From NCBI RefSeq assembly GCF_025024155.1, contig NW_026251721.1:248001-312000 (forward strand): a stretch of DNA of 64,000 bases, in the 5' to 3' direction. The notes under the pieces were generated by a model, which saw only the letters and a list, made by a program, of their open reading frames with translations, ran no database searches and was not told where the DNA came from. The position numbers and the translations under genes were made by a program. This document shows positions 1-11,686 of the stretch, piece by piece. Origin of the DNA: Gamsiella multidivaricata. Taxonomy: Eukaryota > Mortierellomycota > Mortierellomycetes > Mortierellales > Mortierellaceae. Each line of letters begins with the position of its first letter. Positions within the stretch are counted from its first letter, which is position 1.

Positions 1-1
1 G

Positions 2-568
2 ATAGAGATCGACTGCTGCTTCAAGCAGCTCATCCACGGCATCGCCTACCTGCACTCCATGGGCGTCGCTCACAGAGACATTAAGCCCGAGAATCTGCTC
101 CTCGACGGCCAGGGTCGCCTTAAGATCACCGACTTTGGTGTGTCCGATGTGTTCCGCATGTGCTGGGAGAAATCCCCCCATCTGTCCAAGGGTCTCTGCG
201 GGTCAGAGCCCTACATCGCTCCGGAAGAGTTTCTCAAAAAGGAGTATGATGCCCGTTGTGTCGATGTCTGGGCCTGTGGCATTGTTTACTACTGTATGGT
301 CTACCAGGGCATCCCTTTCCGCGCTGCGACCGCTCAGGACCTTAACTACCAGCATTACCTCGAGATGAAAGCCATCAACAACTACGAGCCCTTCGAGAAG
401 CTGCCTTTTGGTGCCAGGAATCTAATGAAGAAAATCTTGGATCCTAACCCAGAGACCCGCATCACCGTCGAGGCCATCCTCGAGGATGAGTGGTTCAAGT
501 CCATCGAGATCTGCATCCATGGCGAGAACCAGGATCCTCATCGTCACTTCGAGCCAAGCCTGTACTAG
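2..568 (+). CDS. HAL/NPR-family Ser/Thr protein kinase, C-terminal part (cut by window edge)
   Basis: This is the C-terminal half of a protein kinase domain, open from the first bases of the window to the TAG at 566-568, so the N-terminus and ATP site lie outside. Visible landmarks in order are the catalytic loop [10 protein letters not shown], the DFG of [10 protein letters not shown], the activation/P+1 region [12 protein letters not shown], and [12 protein letters not shown] of subdomain IX. The stretch [20 protein letters not shown] and the closing WF..I..C motif are typical of the fungal Hal4/Sat4-Hal5-Npr1 group. Those kinases regulate plasma-membrane K+ and nutrient transporters, so a role in ion or nutrient transport control is inferred. 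The paralogue (Hal4, Hal5, Npr1 or other) cannot be decided from this fragment. It converges on the next gene with about 145 bp between stops. Confidence 0.9.
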   Translation: MEIDCCFKQLIHGIAYLHSMGVAHRDIKPENLLLDGQGRLKITDFGVSDVFRMCWEKSPHLSKGLCGSEPYIAPEEFLKKEYDARCVDVWACGIVYYCMVYQGIPFRAATAQDLNYQHYLEMKAINNYEPFEKLPFGARNLMKKILDPNPETRITVEAILEDEWFKSIEICIHGENQDPHRHFEPSLY

Positions 569-713
569 AGAGAAAAGCTATTGACTAGCCATTTCGTATC
601 ATCCTTATCCATCGTTATGTTATATAAAATATATTTTCATACCATACACTTCTTCGCATAGGAACAACTGCTGCTTATGCTTCTTAATTACAACATTACA
701 ATCTTTATGAAGG

Positions 714-3700
714 TCAGCGGAGGCCGACTTCTTCTATCATGATTGCGGCCTCAATGATGCTCTCAAGCTGGTCCCAACGGAATTTCAGTGTTCCTCCAAT
801 AGTGCTGAGTGTTCTCGACATGACGAGCCATCCAGACGTCGTATTCTCGTCGATCGATTGCTGGCTGCTCCCATCCGGATACAGCACATTCTCCAATCCA
901 GTGTTCTTAATCTCATCCCTCCTGATCCCTCGTGCCTCGATCCATGACCAGACCAAGACCTCAATCATCATCACCACCCATTCAACCTGTTCCAAGTCCT
1001 TGGCGTTCCATTGATCCAACCCGTCGTCTTGATCTGTAGTCGTCTTTGATGATCCACCCACGCTCGTCAGGTGCAACTCCAGGTCATCCGAGTTATCATC
1101 GGAAAGCGAAAGTGATGATAGTGACGATAGAGATGATATCGAATTTCTCCGCTTCCTGCGAGTTTTCTTTTTGGTAGTCGTATTCTTAGTCTTGACGTTG
1201 GTCTTGGCAGTACGAGCCTTTGTTGAGGATGCGGCCGGCCGAACGTTGTTGGGCATGGCATATTCTTCCACAACCGTTCGGAAACTCAACTGAGACCCGG
1301 CGCTACTCTTGGATGTTGTCTTCGATCGAAACCAGTGGTCTACAAGCACCATCACAAATACACTGGATCCCATGCATATGCCTGTCTGACTTTTGAGGAC
1401 GCCGCCATAGTCATCCTGATCGAATACCGAGTAACGATGTATGTCGGAATCATCGTTCTGCTGAAGCTGATGCTCTGCTTCACCCTTTTCTTTCCTTAGC
1501 TTTACGCCAGCACCAGACCCAGTACCAGAATCGAGCAAGCATGGACCCTGAATCAAGGTCTTCAAGAATATCTCCATCTGATCCAGGCTGTATCTCTCTG
1601 CCAAAAACAGTATTGCTGACCGTGATTCTGACCGACTCAAGCCACGAGTAGTTGGAATCTTACTCAGTTTAGGAAGCTGAGAGATAACATCCCTTGCCAA
1701 ATCTTCCAGTCCCTTTTCGACTGAAAGCTGTCCTGCCTCTATAAACCGGATCAGGAGCAATAGAATTTGTTGACCGAGTTGTAGGATCTCCATCCCCGCA
1801 GAATTCAGCTTACACCGCTCGTTGAGTGGCCAGGCGCGTGAAGACCGGATACTGCTTGATGGCTCAAGGTAGCGTGGAGAGATCCCCAATGCAATGATTT
1901 GTAAGGCGACGTCCAGTGCTATTCGAACGGACCGTCCAGGCGTAAAGAGATCGACCCGCATGACGTCTTTATAAAAGAACGTTGTCTTCGATACTACCAT
2001 AGACATAGCCAGGAACGTTAGTAACGCATGTCACCAGAAATATCTTAGTACGATAGGTCGTACAGCGATCGGAAACTAACCATTGCGCAGGACCGCATCC
2101 TGCTCCAAGACTCTGAGAAGCAGCCCTACAATAGCACGCCCAATATCCTCTCGAATCTCCTGTTCCTCCGTGACGATTACACCGTCCTCTACCTTCAGCA
2201 TGTCCTCTTCGTCTATCCTCCTGACCGAGCGTGTCGTCTCAAACGCTCCGTCTCCTTGTAATCGCATGTGAATATGATATTCCTGTAGAGAAATATGGTG
2301 CGCTGTCTCCGGTTTTGTATCCAGACCAAACTCTGTCTTGATTAGATCCCAGATATCGTTCCAGCTGGGAAGGCGTCCTGGGTGAAAGGCTCTTGGGGGG
2401 ATGTCTAGAAATTTCGCCACCATCGATCCGTTGTTGGTGCCGCTGCTATTGTTATTTTGCCGAGTGCTCATCCCCGACCCCGTTTCTGATCCAGATCCTA
2501 CCATAGACGACGATGACCCCGAAATATTTGATTGTCTTGAAAAAGAGCTTCTTCCATCCGCAAGTTCACGACGCCGCTTTTGAACATCCCAGATGTCTGT
2601 GAAGGGCTCTGGGCCGTGGATGGTGAGCGTGCGGTCCAAAACATGGATGGCTGCCTCGATCGTGGCGGGCTCCGTCAGAGGCGAGAGGATGACAGCATAG
2701 AAAAAAGCGGCCACGAATTCCCTATCGATATAAGCGTGTCGCTGTCGTCAGCAAGTATCACTAGAATTCAGGAGCAAACGGCTCTTATTGAAGAGTGTTT
2801 TTGCTTACTTAGTAGGTCGTCTATAGGGTCCGAGTAGGATATCAAACATTTCAACTCCAGAAGCATCTACAAATCGACCACGAAAAAAGAAGAAAAAGAA
2901 TATCAGCATGCGGACGAATTTGGTGGTGGTTCAAAGCTGTTTCTAAATCATATATAATGGCAAACATACCCATTCCTTCCTTGAAGTACACTTCGATCAT
3001 TTGTTCCGTGTTCCTGTTGAAAGTCCTCACCGCATCCTGATCCTGGCTCGCTGTTATACTGTCCTTGGACGTACGAGCGCCGCTTGGTACTCCTGAATCC
3101 ATGCTGGCTGTCTCCTTTTTTATTGGCCCCCGAGGTGTTGACTTGATTGGCGATGTTGGCTCGGATTTCGTCCTGACATCATCTTTTTCCGTGGTATCAA
3201 TAGATAGTTGATCTAGTTCTTCAATATATGATCCTTCCAGTCGCTGCTTTTTCGGTCTTGGTGGTTCTGTAGATTTGTCCTGACCAATGTCGCGACTTTG
3301 AAAGACGTTTTCTATTTGGTCCACATCCTTTTCCGTCTTGATTCTGGGTGTTAATTCAGCATCTCCGGCGCCCTGCATATGTAGATTCACGTCCTGCTCA
3401 ATTTTGATTGCTGGTGTGAGACCTGATATCGACGCCGCTGTGAGTCCTGTTGATGTCGTCGAAAACTGCGTTTTCTTCCGCGCGGATACTACGACTTGCC
3501 GATGTGTCGATGGAAAGACCTTTGTGCCCTCACGATAGCCCGAATTATGGAGCCACTCATACAATTCGACGAGCTCTGGATTGATGCATCGACTGGTAGA
3601 GGACGGGACCCATTCGCCGGTAGTCGAAACAAGGTACTCTATTCCTGACTATTCGTTCCAAAAGAAACGGAGGTCGGTATCAGTTCTTCACTAGAGTCAG

Positions 3701-3795
3701 AGCAAGTGCTGGTTAAGGGAAATTCAAGGCTCCAAAGACATTACTTCCGTCTGTCGCTTGTCAATGATCCTTGCCCGCTCGAGTCTTGAGGACAT
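714..3795 (-). CDS. chromodomain-like protein of unknown function (902 aa, 5 exons)
   Basis: Exons are 3745-3795, 2970-3648, 2809-2866, 2081-2721 and 714-1993. All four introns are GT-AG with matching phases (the last has a TTACTAACG branch site), giving 902 aa. Residues about 5-57, split by intron 1, read like a short chromodomain: RARIIDKRQTESGIEYLVS, then EWVP and INPELVELYEWL, echoing the Y-L-V, W-x-P and C-terminal helix of chromo folds but with a compact central loop. The rest is not recognised. It has Lys/Ser/Asp-rich disordered stretches with IKxE-type sites (about residues 75-220), a helical middle, a basic KTKNTTTKKKTRRKRR segment suggesting nuclear localisation, and a helical C-terminus. 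A chromatin-associated role is inference. The start lies 147 bp from the divergent TRAX start, so a shared promoter is likely. Confidence 0.7.
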
Positions 3796-3942
3796 GGTGT
3801 GCCTGACTGACTGGCCGATGGAAAGATGCTGGAAAGAATGGTGGCGCTCTTCTCCAAGCAAGGCGAAGATATTCAGTCCACAGTCACCTCAGAAACGCGC
3901 AGCTGGCTTCGTTTCGTTCCACACACAAGATCAACATCAACC
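3796..3942. promoter_or_regulatory. short bidirectional promoter region
   Basis: The 147 bp separate the start codons of the divergent chromodomain-like gene and TRAX, so both promoters must lie here or extend into the other transcript. If TRAX starts at the upstream in-frame ATG at 3826, only 30 bp remain. No TATA box or recognised operator was identified. Confidence 0.4.
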
Positions 3943-5531
3943 ATGGAGGACACACATATGTCGACACCGCCGATTGCCTCAACCAGCATGTTGAACCCAT
4001 TCTTGGCTTTGGGCCAGACTACTGCACCCTCGGCCACCACAGAACATGCGATCAAAGAGGAAGGTGACGACGCTATCCGATCCAGGCTTGGAACGTCCCT
4101 TGTTAACGACTTCGCCATATACCGAGACATCCTGGAGGAGCATGTATGCAATATGCAACAACAGCAAACATGGATACAGCCCGTTTCATAAAAGAGAACG
4201 AGCTCCTTTTTTTTTTAAACTGATCAGACCATGATATCCGTTATTGTTAAAACACTTGAAAAACGATTAGTATGGCCGGAGAGAGCGCATCATCAAGGTC
4301 TCCAGGCAAGCAGGATTTGCAGCATTAAAGGATATAATCAGACGCGTCATTTGCGCTAACCGCGATTTATCCTCATCTTCGCATTGGAATGTTTTCATTT
4401 TAGGGACATCAACATCCTCAGTAAAAAGATGATCTTTGCGCTCCACCGTGCGGATCCTAGGGAATTTCTCCCACAGTTTTCGGCCGCGTCCGAAGCACTC
4501 GGAGAATTTAAAGACAAGCATGCCACGGTCTTGAAACTTTTTCACAGAGCCGCCATAGATCTGCAAGGATCTAATTATTACAAGTACCAGCGAAGCTTTT
4601 TGGGAGCCATGCAGGAATATGTAAGCTCAATCTTCGGAACTCTTGGATCCGAATCGAGTTCAGAACAATAACCAGCTCGAATTTTTGATTCTACGCGCAT
4701 ATATAGATCGAGGCGATGACGCTGGAGTACTATCTGGTCCAAGGCAAATTGATGCCCAAGTGTGCACTCGAGGCAGACCTGAACTTCATGACAACTTCAG
4801 AACAGTTCGCGAACCCAGACTTGATCATTGATATCGGGCAGACCCAATTCGGTGGTGGTGGAAATAGCAGTGGAAGTGGAGGTCCACGCGGAAGGTCCAA
4901 CAGAGATCACCGAAAAACACCCTATAATAAGGACAGATCAGATTCTTCACGAAAGTCAGGGAATATAGCGCTTACAGGACCAGTGCCAGTCAACACAACT
5001 GCCGTAATAGCAACAAGCAATACATCCGACGCGCAGGCAGCACCTATGGTTGCTGAGATGGAAACAGGGACACCCTTCACAAAATCAATACAACAGACAA
5101 GACTAACGATGGAGGTCACCGACGAGGACTACTTGCTGGGCATAGCGGATCTGACTGGAGAACTGATGCGTCTGGCGATCAACACTTTGGGCCAATCTCT
5201 TATAGCCCCTGTACAGGATTCGAACACCATGGGTGGAATCCCTCTACCATCTCCCGAAGAGCGTGTGCAACATATCCTCTCGTTCTTGCGAAATATCAAA
5301 AGTGGATTTGATGGGCTCGTACTTACACGAGCATCACCTCTTTTTAAAAAGATGAGTGCATTCAAGCAGTCGCTCAACAAGATCGAAATGGCCTGCTACA
5401 ATGTTAAGGTGCGTGGAGCCGAATACCCACCAGAGATATTGCGACAAATGCTGATAAACGCACAGGATAATGGAGGCGGGAATAACGGAGCTGCAGGTGG
5501 CGCGGAGACCGGAAACGATGAGGAAGATTAG
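3943..5531 (+). CDS. translin-associated factor X (TRAX), C3PO nuclease subunit
   Basis: Exons are 3943-4143, 4271-4305, 4404-4620 and 4707-5531 (425 aa). The start at 3943 has an ACCATGG context; an in-frame ATG at 3826 would add 39 residues. Family landmarks are KVSRDINILSKKMIFALHR across exons 2-3, QEYIEAMTLEYYL at the exon 3/4 junction, DYLLGIADLTGELMRLAIN near residue 295, a long helix with IKSGFDGL, and SLNKIEMACYNVKVRGAEYP. The acidic residues that form the TRAX RNase site in animals (two Glu of QEYIEA, Asp and Glu of ADLTGE) are retained, so the protein is probably catalytic. Translin-TRAX (C3PO) cleaves passenger strands and tRNA fragments. A Gly/Ser/Asn/Thr-rich insert of about 85 residues separates the two catalytic helices. 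Intron 2 has a GC donor. No translin gene is in this window. Confidence 0.93.
4306..4403 (+). other. GC-AG intron in TRAX
   Basis: The donor is TCCAG|GCAAGC and the acceptor ATTTTAG. Only this junction yields the conserved K-V-S-R-D-I-N reading in phase 2, and no GT site in the vicinity keeps frame. The extended consensus around GC (AG before, AAG after) is what strong GC-AG introns usually carry. Confidence 0.85.
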
Positions 5532-5667
5532 CCCTCCATTTTTTTTTCTTTTTTCTTTGACAATAAAAACGTTGTATTTCCAAGACTTTTATTATTAACC
5601 GTTTGCATTGAGCTTTCTCCCTTAATGATGGTATGGTGCTGGCACATCCTTTTCAATTCCAACGACT

Positions 5668-8388
5668 TTACTCGATCTCGGCATACATGCGTTCAATTTC
5701 GACCTCGTATCTCTCCTTTGCCGTGTGCCTCTTCAGCTTGAACGTGGGGGTCTAATCCAGAGACGAGTGGTGTGTTAATGTACAGCTATTTCGAATCAAT
5801 TCTTTGTAAGGATTCGTCAGTATGCTTGTGGACTTACAAGTAGATCGTTTTCAATCGAAAATTGCTCCGAGGTCACATGGATGTTCTTCAGGATCTCAAA
5901 CCCCTTCAGGTCCGATTCGCGCCCAAACGCGGCGAGCTCCTTGAGAAGAGTTTCTTTGACAAGAGGTACGGCGCAGAGCTCCTCGTAGCTCTTGTCTTTC
6001 AGCGCATTCTCGTTTGCCCACAGCTTGAGTGTCTCTGCATCGGGCACGACAATTCCAACCAGGGTAGCTTTGAGAGAGTGGCCATAAACAAAGACCTGAG
6101 CGACCAGTGGATGCTTGTCCAAAATACTCTCGATTTTTTCGGGTGCGATGTATTCGCCCTGAGCCAGCTTGAAAATGTTCTTGACGCGGTCAATCAAGAC
6201 CAAGCGTCCACGATCATCCCACTGACCGACATCGCCAGTACTAGTTAAAATAAAATAAGGGTATAAGTGCCACAATATATACAGATATACAGGAAGGTCT
6301 GAACCGCAAAGGCTTTATATCTCACCTGGCCCAGCCATCGGTTTCGAGTGTCTCTTCCGTTTGCTTTGGAGCCTTATAGTAGCCCTTGAAAACAGAGTTT
6401 CCTCGAAGCATGATCTCGCCACGAGAGAATGGCTTATCTTGAGAGGTGTAGTTCATGGCAGGAATGTCCTTCAGCTTCACCTCGACGCATAGCTGGGGAG
6501 GACCCACTTGACCGGGAGTCAAGTCACCCTTGTAGCTCATGGACAAGCCAGCCGCCTGTTCAGTCTGACCGTAACCTTCATAAACATCGGCACTGAAGCA
6601 GATGCGGAGGAAATCGATGACATCGGGAGAAATGGGAGCCGAGCCGGAGACGATATGCTTGACCTTGCCACCGAGGCGGGCTCGGATAGCACCGAAGACC
6701 AGACGATCCCATAGAGCATGTTCCAAAATACCGCGTCTTAGATTGGCCTTCTTGGCTGCGTAGGCACGGTTGAAGAGGAAAGCCGCAATGCCCCCCTTGG
6801 CCTTGACACCTGCCAAGACCTTGTCGTAAATCCTGTTGAAGAGACGAGGTACTGAGACAAAGATAGTTGGCTGCAAGACTGCCACATCATCCAACAGCTT
6901 CAACGTATCGCCCTGATAGTATCCAATACGTGCAGCGCCTGAGATCATGACGGCCTGGCAGAGACGCTCAAAGACATGGGCCAATGGCAAGTACGAGATG
7001 TGCGTATCGGCAACAGAAGGGATGAAGAACTTTTGATGTTTGGCCAGGGTATGAAAGGAGCTGATACCGGCGACAAAGTTCTTGTGGCTCAAGACAGCAC
7101 CCCTAGAGCAGTATGTGGAAGACACCCAACAACATTTATTAAACAAGGTATCGATAAAGCGAACAGGGTTGGTATTATATGAAGCCAAACAATTTCTAGC
7201 ACGGCACTCGACTTTGTGGTACCATGCCAATTAAACTCCTCCCCGCACAAACATATGCACATCCGTAGAACAAGCGTGACAATAGACAACAAGAGTAACT
7301 CCGTTGCCTGTAAAAATGAAAGCCGAAAAGATGGACGCTCAAAAATAAAATAAAAAGAGGAGCCATGCCCGGACCCCAACAGAAATGTCTGAGCGTCCTG
7401 TGGGGCTCCGAAAGTGAACAAACGAAACAATTGGTGCGCGCTTTACGCGCTTACATGTACTATACTTACTTTGGGGTGCCTGTAGTTCCAGAGGTGTAGC
7501 AGATGGTGGCAGTATCTTCCGAAGTTGGGGGAGTGGCCGGCACAGGGTTATCGAGACCGCTACGCTCAACCTCGGTCCAGGCTACAATCTTGACGCCCAA
7601 TTCTTGGCCCTCGATAATGAGGGCCTCGTCGAAGGCGCCCATTACCACAATGATCTTGACCGTGGGTAGGGCCGACTTCATGTTAAGCAGGATCGAAGCT
7701 TTGTCACCCGAAGCGATGACAATCTGCATCTCGGTCTGGTTAACGATGAACTCGATGGCAGAGACACCCAAAGTATCATAGAGCGGTACGGACGTGTAGT
7801 TATACATATAACCAGCGAGCTCACTCATGGTCTAGTGTACACGAGAGTATACTCATGTTAAAACGAATTCTAGATCTCCCATTTTGATGATCTGCCGTTC
7901 TTTCATCATGAACTCACCCACTCCGCCCGGTTAATGGAAAAAATACCAAAGTTAGAGCTTGGGGCCAAGCCCAGGTGCGCAAGACCTGCTCCGAAATGGG
8001 TCACGCGCTCCTGCACGCGGGAGTAGCTCATCCACTCGTAAGGCTGCGGGACACCGTTGACGATGGGGCGGTACCCAAGGAACTGTCCACCCTCTGCGCA
8101 AAGAGCGTTTGCAATGCAGACAAAACAGGAACAGCTAATTTAATATGGGTACATGAAGCAAGAGCGAAGCTGCGCCCAAGAACTTAATGCCGTAATGCCA
8201 TGTGAGTTACCTGAGCGTTGGACACCTTCCAAAAAGTTTTCGTAAAGGGTTGTGATGGTACTGTTGCCCTTGGAAGACTGGTAGCTCTGAACGAGTTTGT
8301 CGGGACAGAGGATGCTACGACGAGGCTTTCCCTCGCCAGGGATATTGGGGCTGCCGGCAACCTCGATCGAGTACATTTGGGTGGTCAT
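5668..8388 (-). CDS. long-chain acyl-CoA synthetase (fatty acid--CoA ligase)
   Basis: Six exons (8211-8388, 7918-8093, 7470-7831, 6326-7102, 5838-6240, 5668-5751) join in phase to 659 aa. The protein activates long-chain fatty acids to acyl-CoA via an acyl-adenylate (ATP to AMP), feeding lipid synthesis or beta-oxidation. Motifs in order are EGGQFLGYRP, the AMP-binding loop YTSGTTGTPKGAVLSH near residue 230 (split by an intron), YLPLAHVFER, GYGQTEQAAG, TGDVGQW and the LACS-specific linker LIDRVKNIFKLAQGEYIAPE. Length matches fungal Faa/LACS enzymes (about 650-700 aa). No N-terminal membrane anchor is obvious and the C-terminus ends YAEIE, so there is no PTS1 peroxisomal tag. The stop is 136 bp from the convergent TRAX stop; the start is divergent from ATG18. 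Confidence 0.95.
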
Positions 8389-9192
8389 CGTGATGAAGTT
8401 GAAGTAGAAGGTGATGGGAAAGAATGAGGAGCGGTTGTGTAATTGCAACCGAGAGAGTGAAAAAGAGAGACAGGGAAGAGAAGGAGGGTGTAGGAAAAGG
8501 GAAAATGGTTGGGGAAACGAAGAGAGAAGGGAAAAAAGGAAAGAGAAGAGGAAGGAAAAGACAAAGCGCCTTCATATACTACAAAAAAGAACGTCCAGAA
8601 TGCGACCCCACACACAAACACAGCGTTTCTCACACCATACCTGGAATGCATTGTTTATTCGAGTCGAATATTGTCCTTTCCATCTGCTCTTGACCCTTTT
8701 CCCTTTACCATTGCTACTGCTGCTGCTGCCACTGCTGCCACTGTTGCGACTGTTGCGACTGCTGCGACTGTCGCCACTGTTGCGGTTGCTGCACTCGCAT
8801 GCTGCAGGCGTTGTTGCTTACTGCTGCGGTGCCTCAAAGTGAACAACGGGGCGGGTGTCTGACTCTGTTGATTTTTACTCGCATCCCTGCCCACGACCGT
8901 GCCTGGCGCCTTTTGAAAGGGGGCAAACTCTATTTGACTCTCTTCTCCACCCGGACAGCGGCCCCACCCCACGCAAGCTTAAGTTCGTGGCAAAAACAAA
9001 TTGATGCAACTCGTGACTGCCTTCAACGCGACCGCGTGCACTCCCCCCTCCCCCCTCCCCCTCTCCCTTTCCCTTTTCTGCTCAGGGTTCTCTTCGTCGT
9101 CGCCTCTACTCATTCCTTCTCTCGACTTCTCCTCGACTTCTCCTCCCATCCGTCCATACTTCCAACACAACCATCCAAAGAATAGCCCCGCC
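8389..9192. promoter_or_regulatory. divergent promoter region of LACS and ATG18
   Basis: The 804-bp region between the divergent LACS and ATG18 starts holds a purine-rich stretch next to LACS (pyrimidine-rich on its coding strand), a degenerate trinucleotide block at 8711-8797, and a CT-rich stretch just before ATG18. Such pyrimidine tracts precede several genes here, consistent with core promoter or leader sequences. No defined operator was recognised. The ORFs within it are composition artefacts. Confidence 0.45.
8711..8797. repeat. degenerate trinucleotide repeat (GCTACTGCC/TTGCGAC type)
   Basis: About 87 bp of imperfect 3-nt periodicity (gctactgctgctgctgcc, actgctgcc, actgttgcg repeats) lies between the divergent LACS and ATG18 starts. 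It keeps several frames open and so creates long spurious ORFs on both strands. Confidence 0.7.
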
Positions 9193-11297
9193 ATGAACGT
9201 CAGTGCAAGAGGGACCGACCTGCTCTTCATCAACTTCAACCAGGACTTCAGGTGTGTACACTAGCAGCCCTACACACGCCCCTTCAGGACTATGTCACGA
9301 ACTGCATGTGCCGCTCGAAGGATTCGCCGACCAGCTGACACTGCGTTCTTTCTTCCTCCTCTCTCTCTCTTCCTCCTCTCTCTTTCTTCCTCCTCTCTCT
9401 TTCTTCCTCCGTCGCACCGTCTACAGCTGCATTTCTGTCGGGACAAAGCATGGATTCAGAATATACAACTGTGAGCCTTTCGGAAAGTGCTACTCCAAGT
9501 GTATGTATCGGACTGGATACCTCCGTTTGCTGTAACAAAAGACCTGCTGGGCCCAAAGGTTGACCCTTTCCTGCTCCTTATCTATTATCTGCAGCCGATA
9601 GCTCTATTGGAATTGTTGAAATGTTGTTCTGCACATCCCTCGTGGCAATCGTGGGCACAGGGGACCAGCCTCTGTCCTCACCCAGGAGACTTCAAATCAT
9701 AAATACCAAGGTCAGACAGGAGAACACAGCAGAAACAGGATGGTCATGGAATCAAGGAAGTTACTGTGCCATTTCCACAGATCCTGACTTGTGCTTTCAA
9801 CATCAACTCGCTCTTTTACATAATAGCGTCAGTCCACTATTTGCGAGCTGACTTTCCCCACCACCATCCTCTCCGTCAAATTGAACCGCAAGCGTCTCAT
9901 CGTGGTTCTGGAGGACCAGATCTACGTCTACGATATCAGCAACATGAAGCTCCTCCACACCATCGAGACAAGTCCGAACCCTAATGGTATGCGACATGGA
10001 ATCAGTTGGTGCTACCAATTTATTTCTTGACTATGACTCCAGTCTTCAAATAGAGATGTATCGCTGACAGTAGACTATGATATCTCTCATTTTATCTCTT
10101 CTTTTCAGCTATCTGTGCTCTCTCGCCATCTGGTGATAACTGCTTCCTCGCATATCCATCTCCAACCCCATCGCCTACCTCGCCCTTTTCCAGCAATGGA
10201 CGCGACGACCCTCACGGACCATCTGGCGATGTTCTGATCTTCAATGCTTTGACTCTGCAGGTCGTCAATATTGTCCAGGCGCACAAGACATCGGTGTCCA
10301 ATATCTCGATTAACTCTGAGGGCACAATGCTTGCAACAGCGAGTGACAAGGTGTGTATAGGACATGGTTTTTGCCCTCTCAGACTCGATATCAATATCTA
10401 CAATGCCTAGAGAAAAGCTATTAGGGCATACTAAACCCATATTTTTTTTACAAAATAGGGAACTGTTATTCGCATTTGGTCCATTCCTAATGCTCAGCGA
10501 CTCTATCAATTCAGGCGAGGATCCCAATCTGCACGGATTTACTCTCTCTCGTTCAACATGGCTAGCACCCTCCTTTGCGTCTCCAGTGACACGGATACGG
10601 TGCACATTTTCAAACTAGGGGGATCAAGCCCCAGCAATAGCCAGCGCAATGGAGGTTTGATTGACGGCTCGTTCGACATTAGGAAATCAGGAGTAGGGTA
10701 TGTCAATGCATTGTGTCTTCCTGTTTAAGATGCCTGAGACAAGAGTGAGCAAAAGAACTAAGATCTCTCTGCTTTGCGATGCAATTTCGATAGCTCGGTA
10801 CTCCGTCGCCAGTCAATGCATTTTGGAAGGAACATCGCAGGAAGTGTTGGTTCGTATCTCCCCGGAGCCATCACGGAGATTTTCGAGCCATCGCGTGACT
10901 TCGCATACCTGAAGCTGCCAAGTGCAGGTGTCCAGAGTGTCATCGCTCTCAGCAAGTATGTTGCAATTAAAACGCCACGTTTAAATCAAGGGGAATGTCG
11001 GGACTATTTGCTAATCTGCATTTCTTTTCCTTCTGTGAATATCGAACCATAGCTCGACACCGCAGGTCATGGTTGCCACATCGGACGGATATCTGTATCA
11101 GTACAATATCGATCTTGAAAATGGTGGGCCATGCGTGCTGCTCAAGCAATTTAGGTCCGTTTCTTGTCCGCATGAGCATCAGTATTGTGAAGGGAAGGGT
11201 CCAGCATCTTTGATTGCTTACTACTATATCTCATTTTGCTGTGTTTATGTTTTCTAGTTTGCTGGAGTCATCGTCAGAGGAGTTCGGGACTCAATGA
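9193..11297 (+). CDS. ATG18: autophagy PROPPIN, Atg18/WIPI family
   Basis: Nine exons (9193-9251, 9427-9500, 9595-9710, 9827-9986, 10109-10350, 10459-10697, 10794-10955, 11053-11154, 11258-11297) close exactly in phase to 397 aa. It is a seven-bladed WD-repeat beta-propeller that binds PI3P and PI(3,5)P2 and acts with Atg2 in autophagosome formation and in vacuole homeostasis. Diagnostic sequence includes [16 protein letters not shown] at the N-terminus, [34 protein letters not shown], and the phosphoinositide-binding FRRG at residues 235-238 (RLYQFRRGS). The C-terminus is short, ending SSSEEFGTQ, so the large extensions of some Atg18 paralogues are absent. Intron 1 carries a CT-rich tandem repeat. 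Atg21 or Hsv2 paralogues are the alternative. Confidence 0.92.
9353..9410. repeat. CT-rich tandem repeat in ATG18 intron 1
   Basis: About four near-identical units of roughly 15-17 bp of the form ctctctttcttcctcct lie inside the first intron, just upstream of its acceptor. They form an extended polypyrimidine tract. Confidence 0.7.
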
Positions 11298-11440
11298 GCA
11301 CCAGGATAAGTTGTCGGCTGTTTCGAGAATGATTCCTTTGCACAGCCGCTTCAAGTGTAGTATATCGCGATTAGCGGTGCATTGCTCGAGGCATGCAACT
11401 TGCTGCGCGTATCAAATAAAACTATGAGAAAGTCACTGCC

Positions 11441-11528
11441 CTTGCATCAAAGTGAGTTTTTTTTTTTTTTTTTGATAACTAGGACCCACGGAGACGTGTG
11501 GGCTTTATTCCCTCGCATCAAAGTTGAG
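11441..11528 (-). mobile_element. tail-only retroposon insertion with imperfect target-site duplication
   Basis: A T17 run (11457-11473) followed by about 38 bp beginning GATAACTAGGACCC is flanked by near-identical copies of cttgcatcaaagtgag (11441-11456) and ctcgcatcaaagttgag (11512-11528). The layout (poly(A) on the minus strand, a short 3' remnant, a direct repeat at both ends) fits an extremely 5'-truncated LINE copy made by target-primed reverse transcription. Two mismatches between the repeats suggest it is older than its neighbours. Confidence 0.6.
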
Positions 11529-11686
11529 TGCTCTTTTTTATATTGACCAAAAAAAGATTGAGTGCAGGTCTAACACGAAAGCGGCAGTCGATGGACTACT
11601 GTAGATAAAATAAAAATACAATACAGACTTTCTCGTTACCTTTCTTAACAGTGAAAGAATGTACTCAAGCAGCATTTGGGTGCAAT

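Noticed and set aside
8655..8972. Open frames on both strands over the trinucleotide block between LACS and ATG18
   Set aside because: The 3-nt periodicity keeps several frames open at once. There is no homology, no splice logic, and the peptides are Ala/Thr/Val low complexity.
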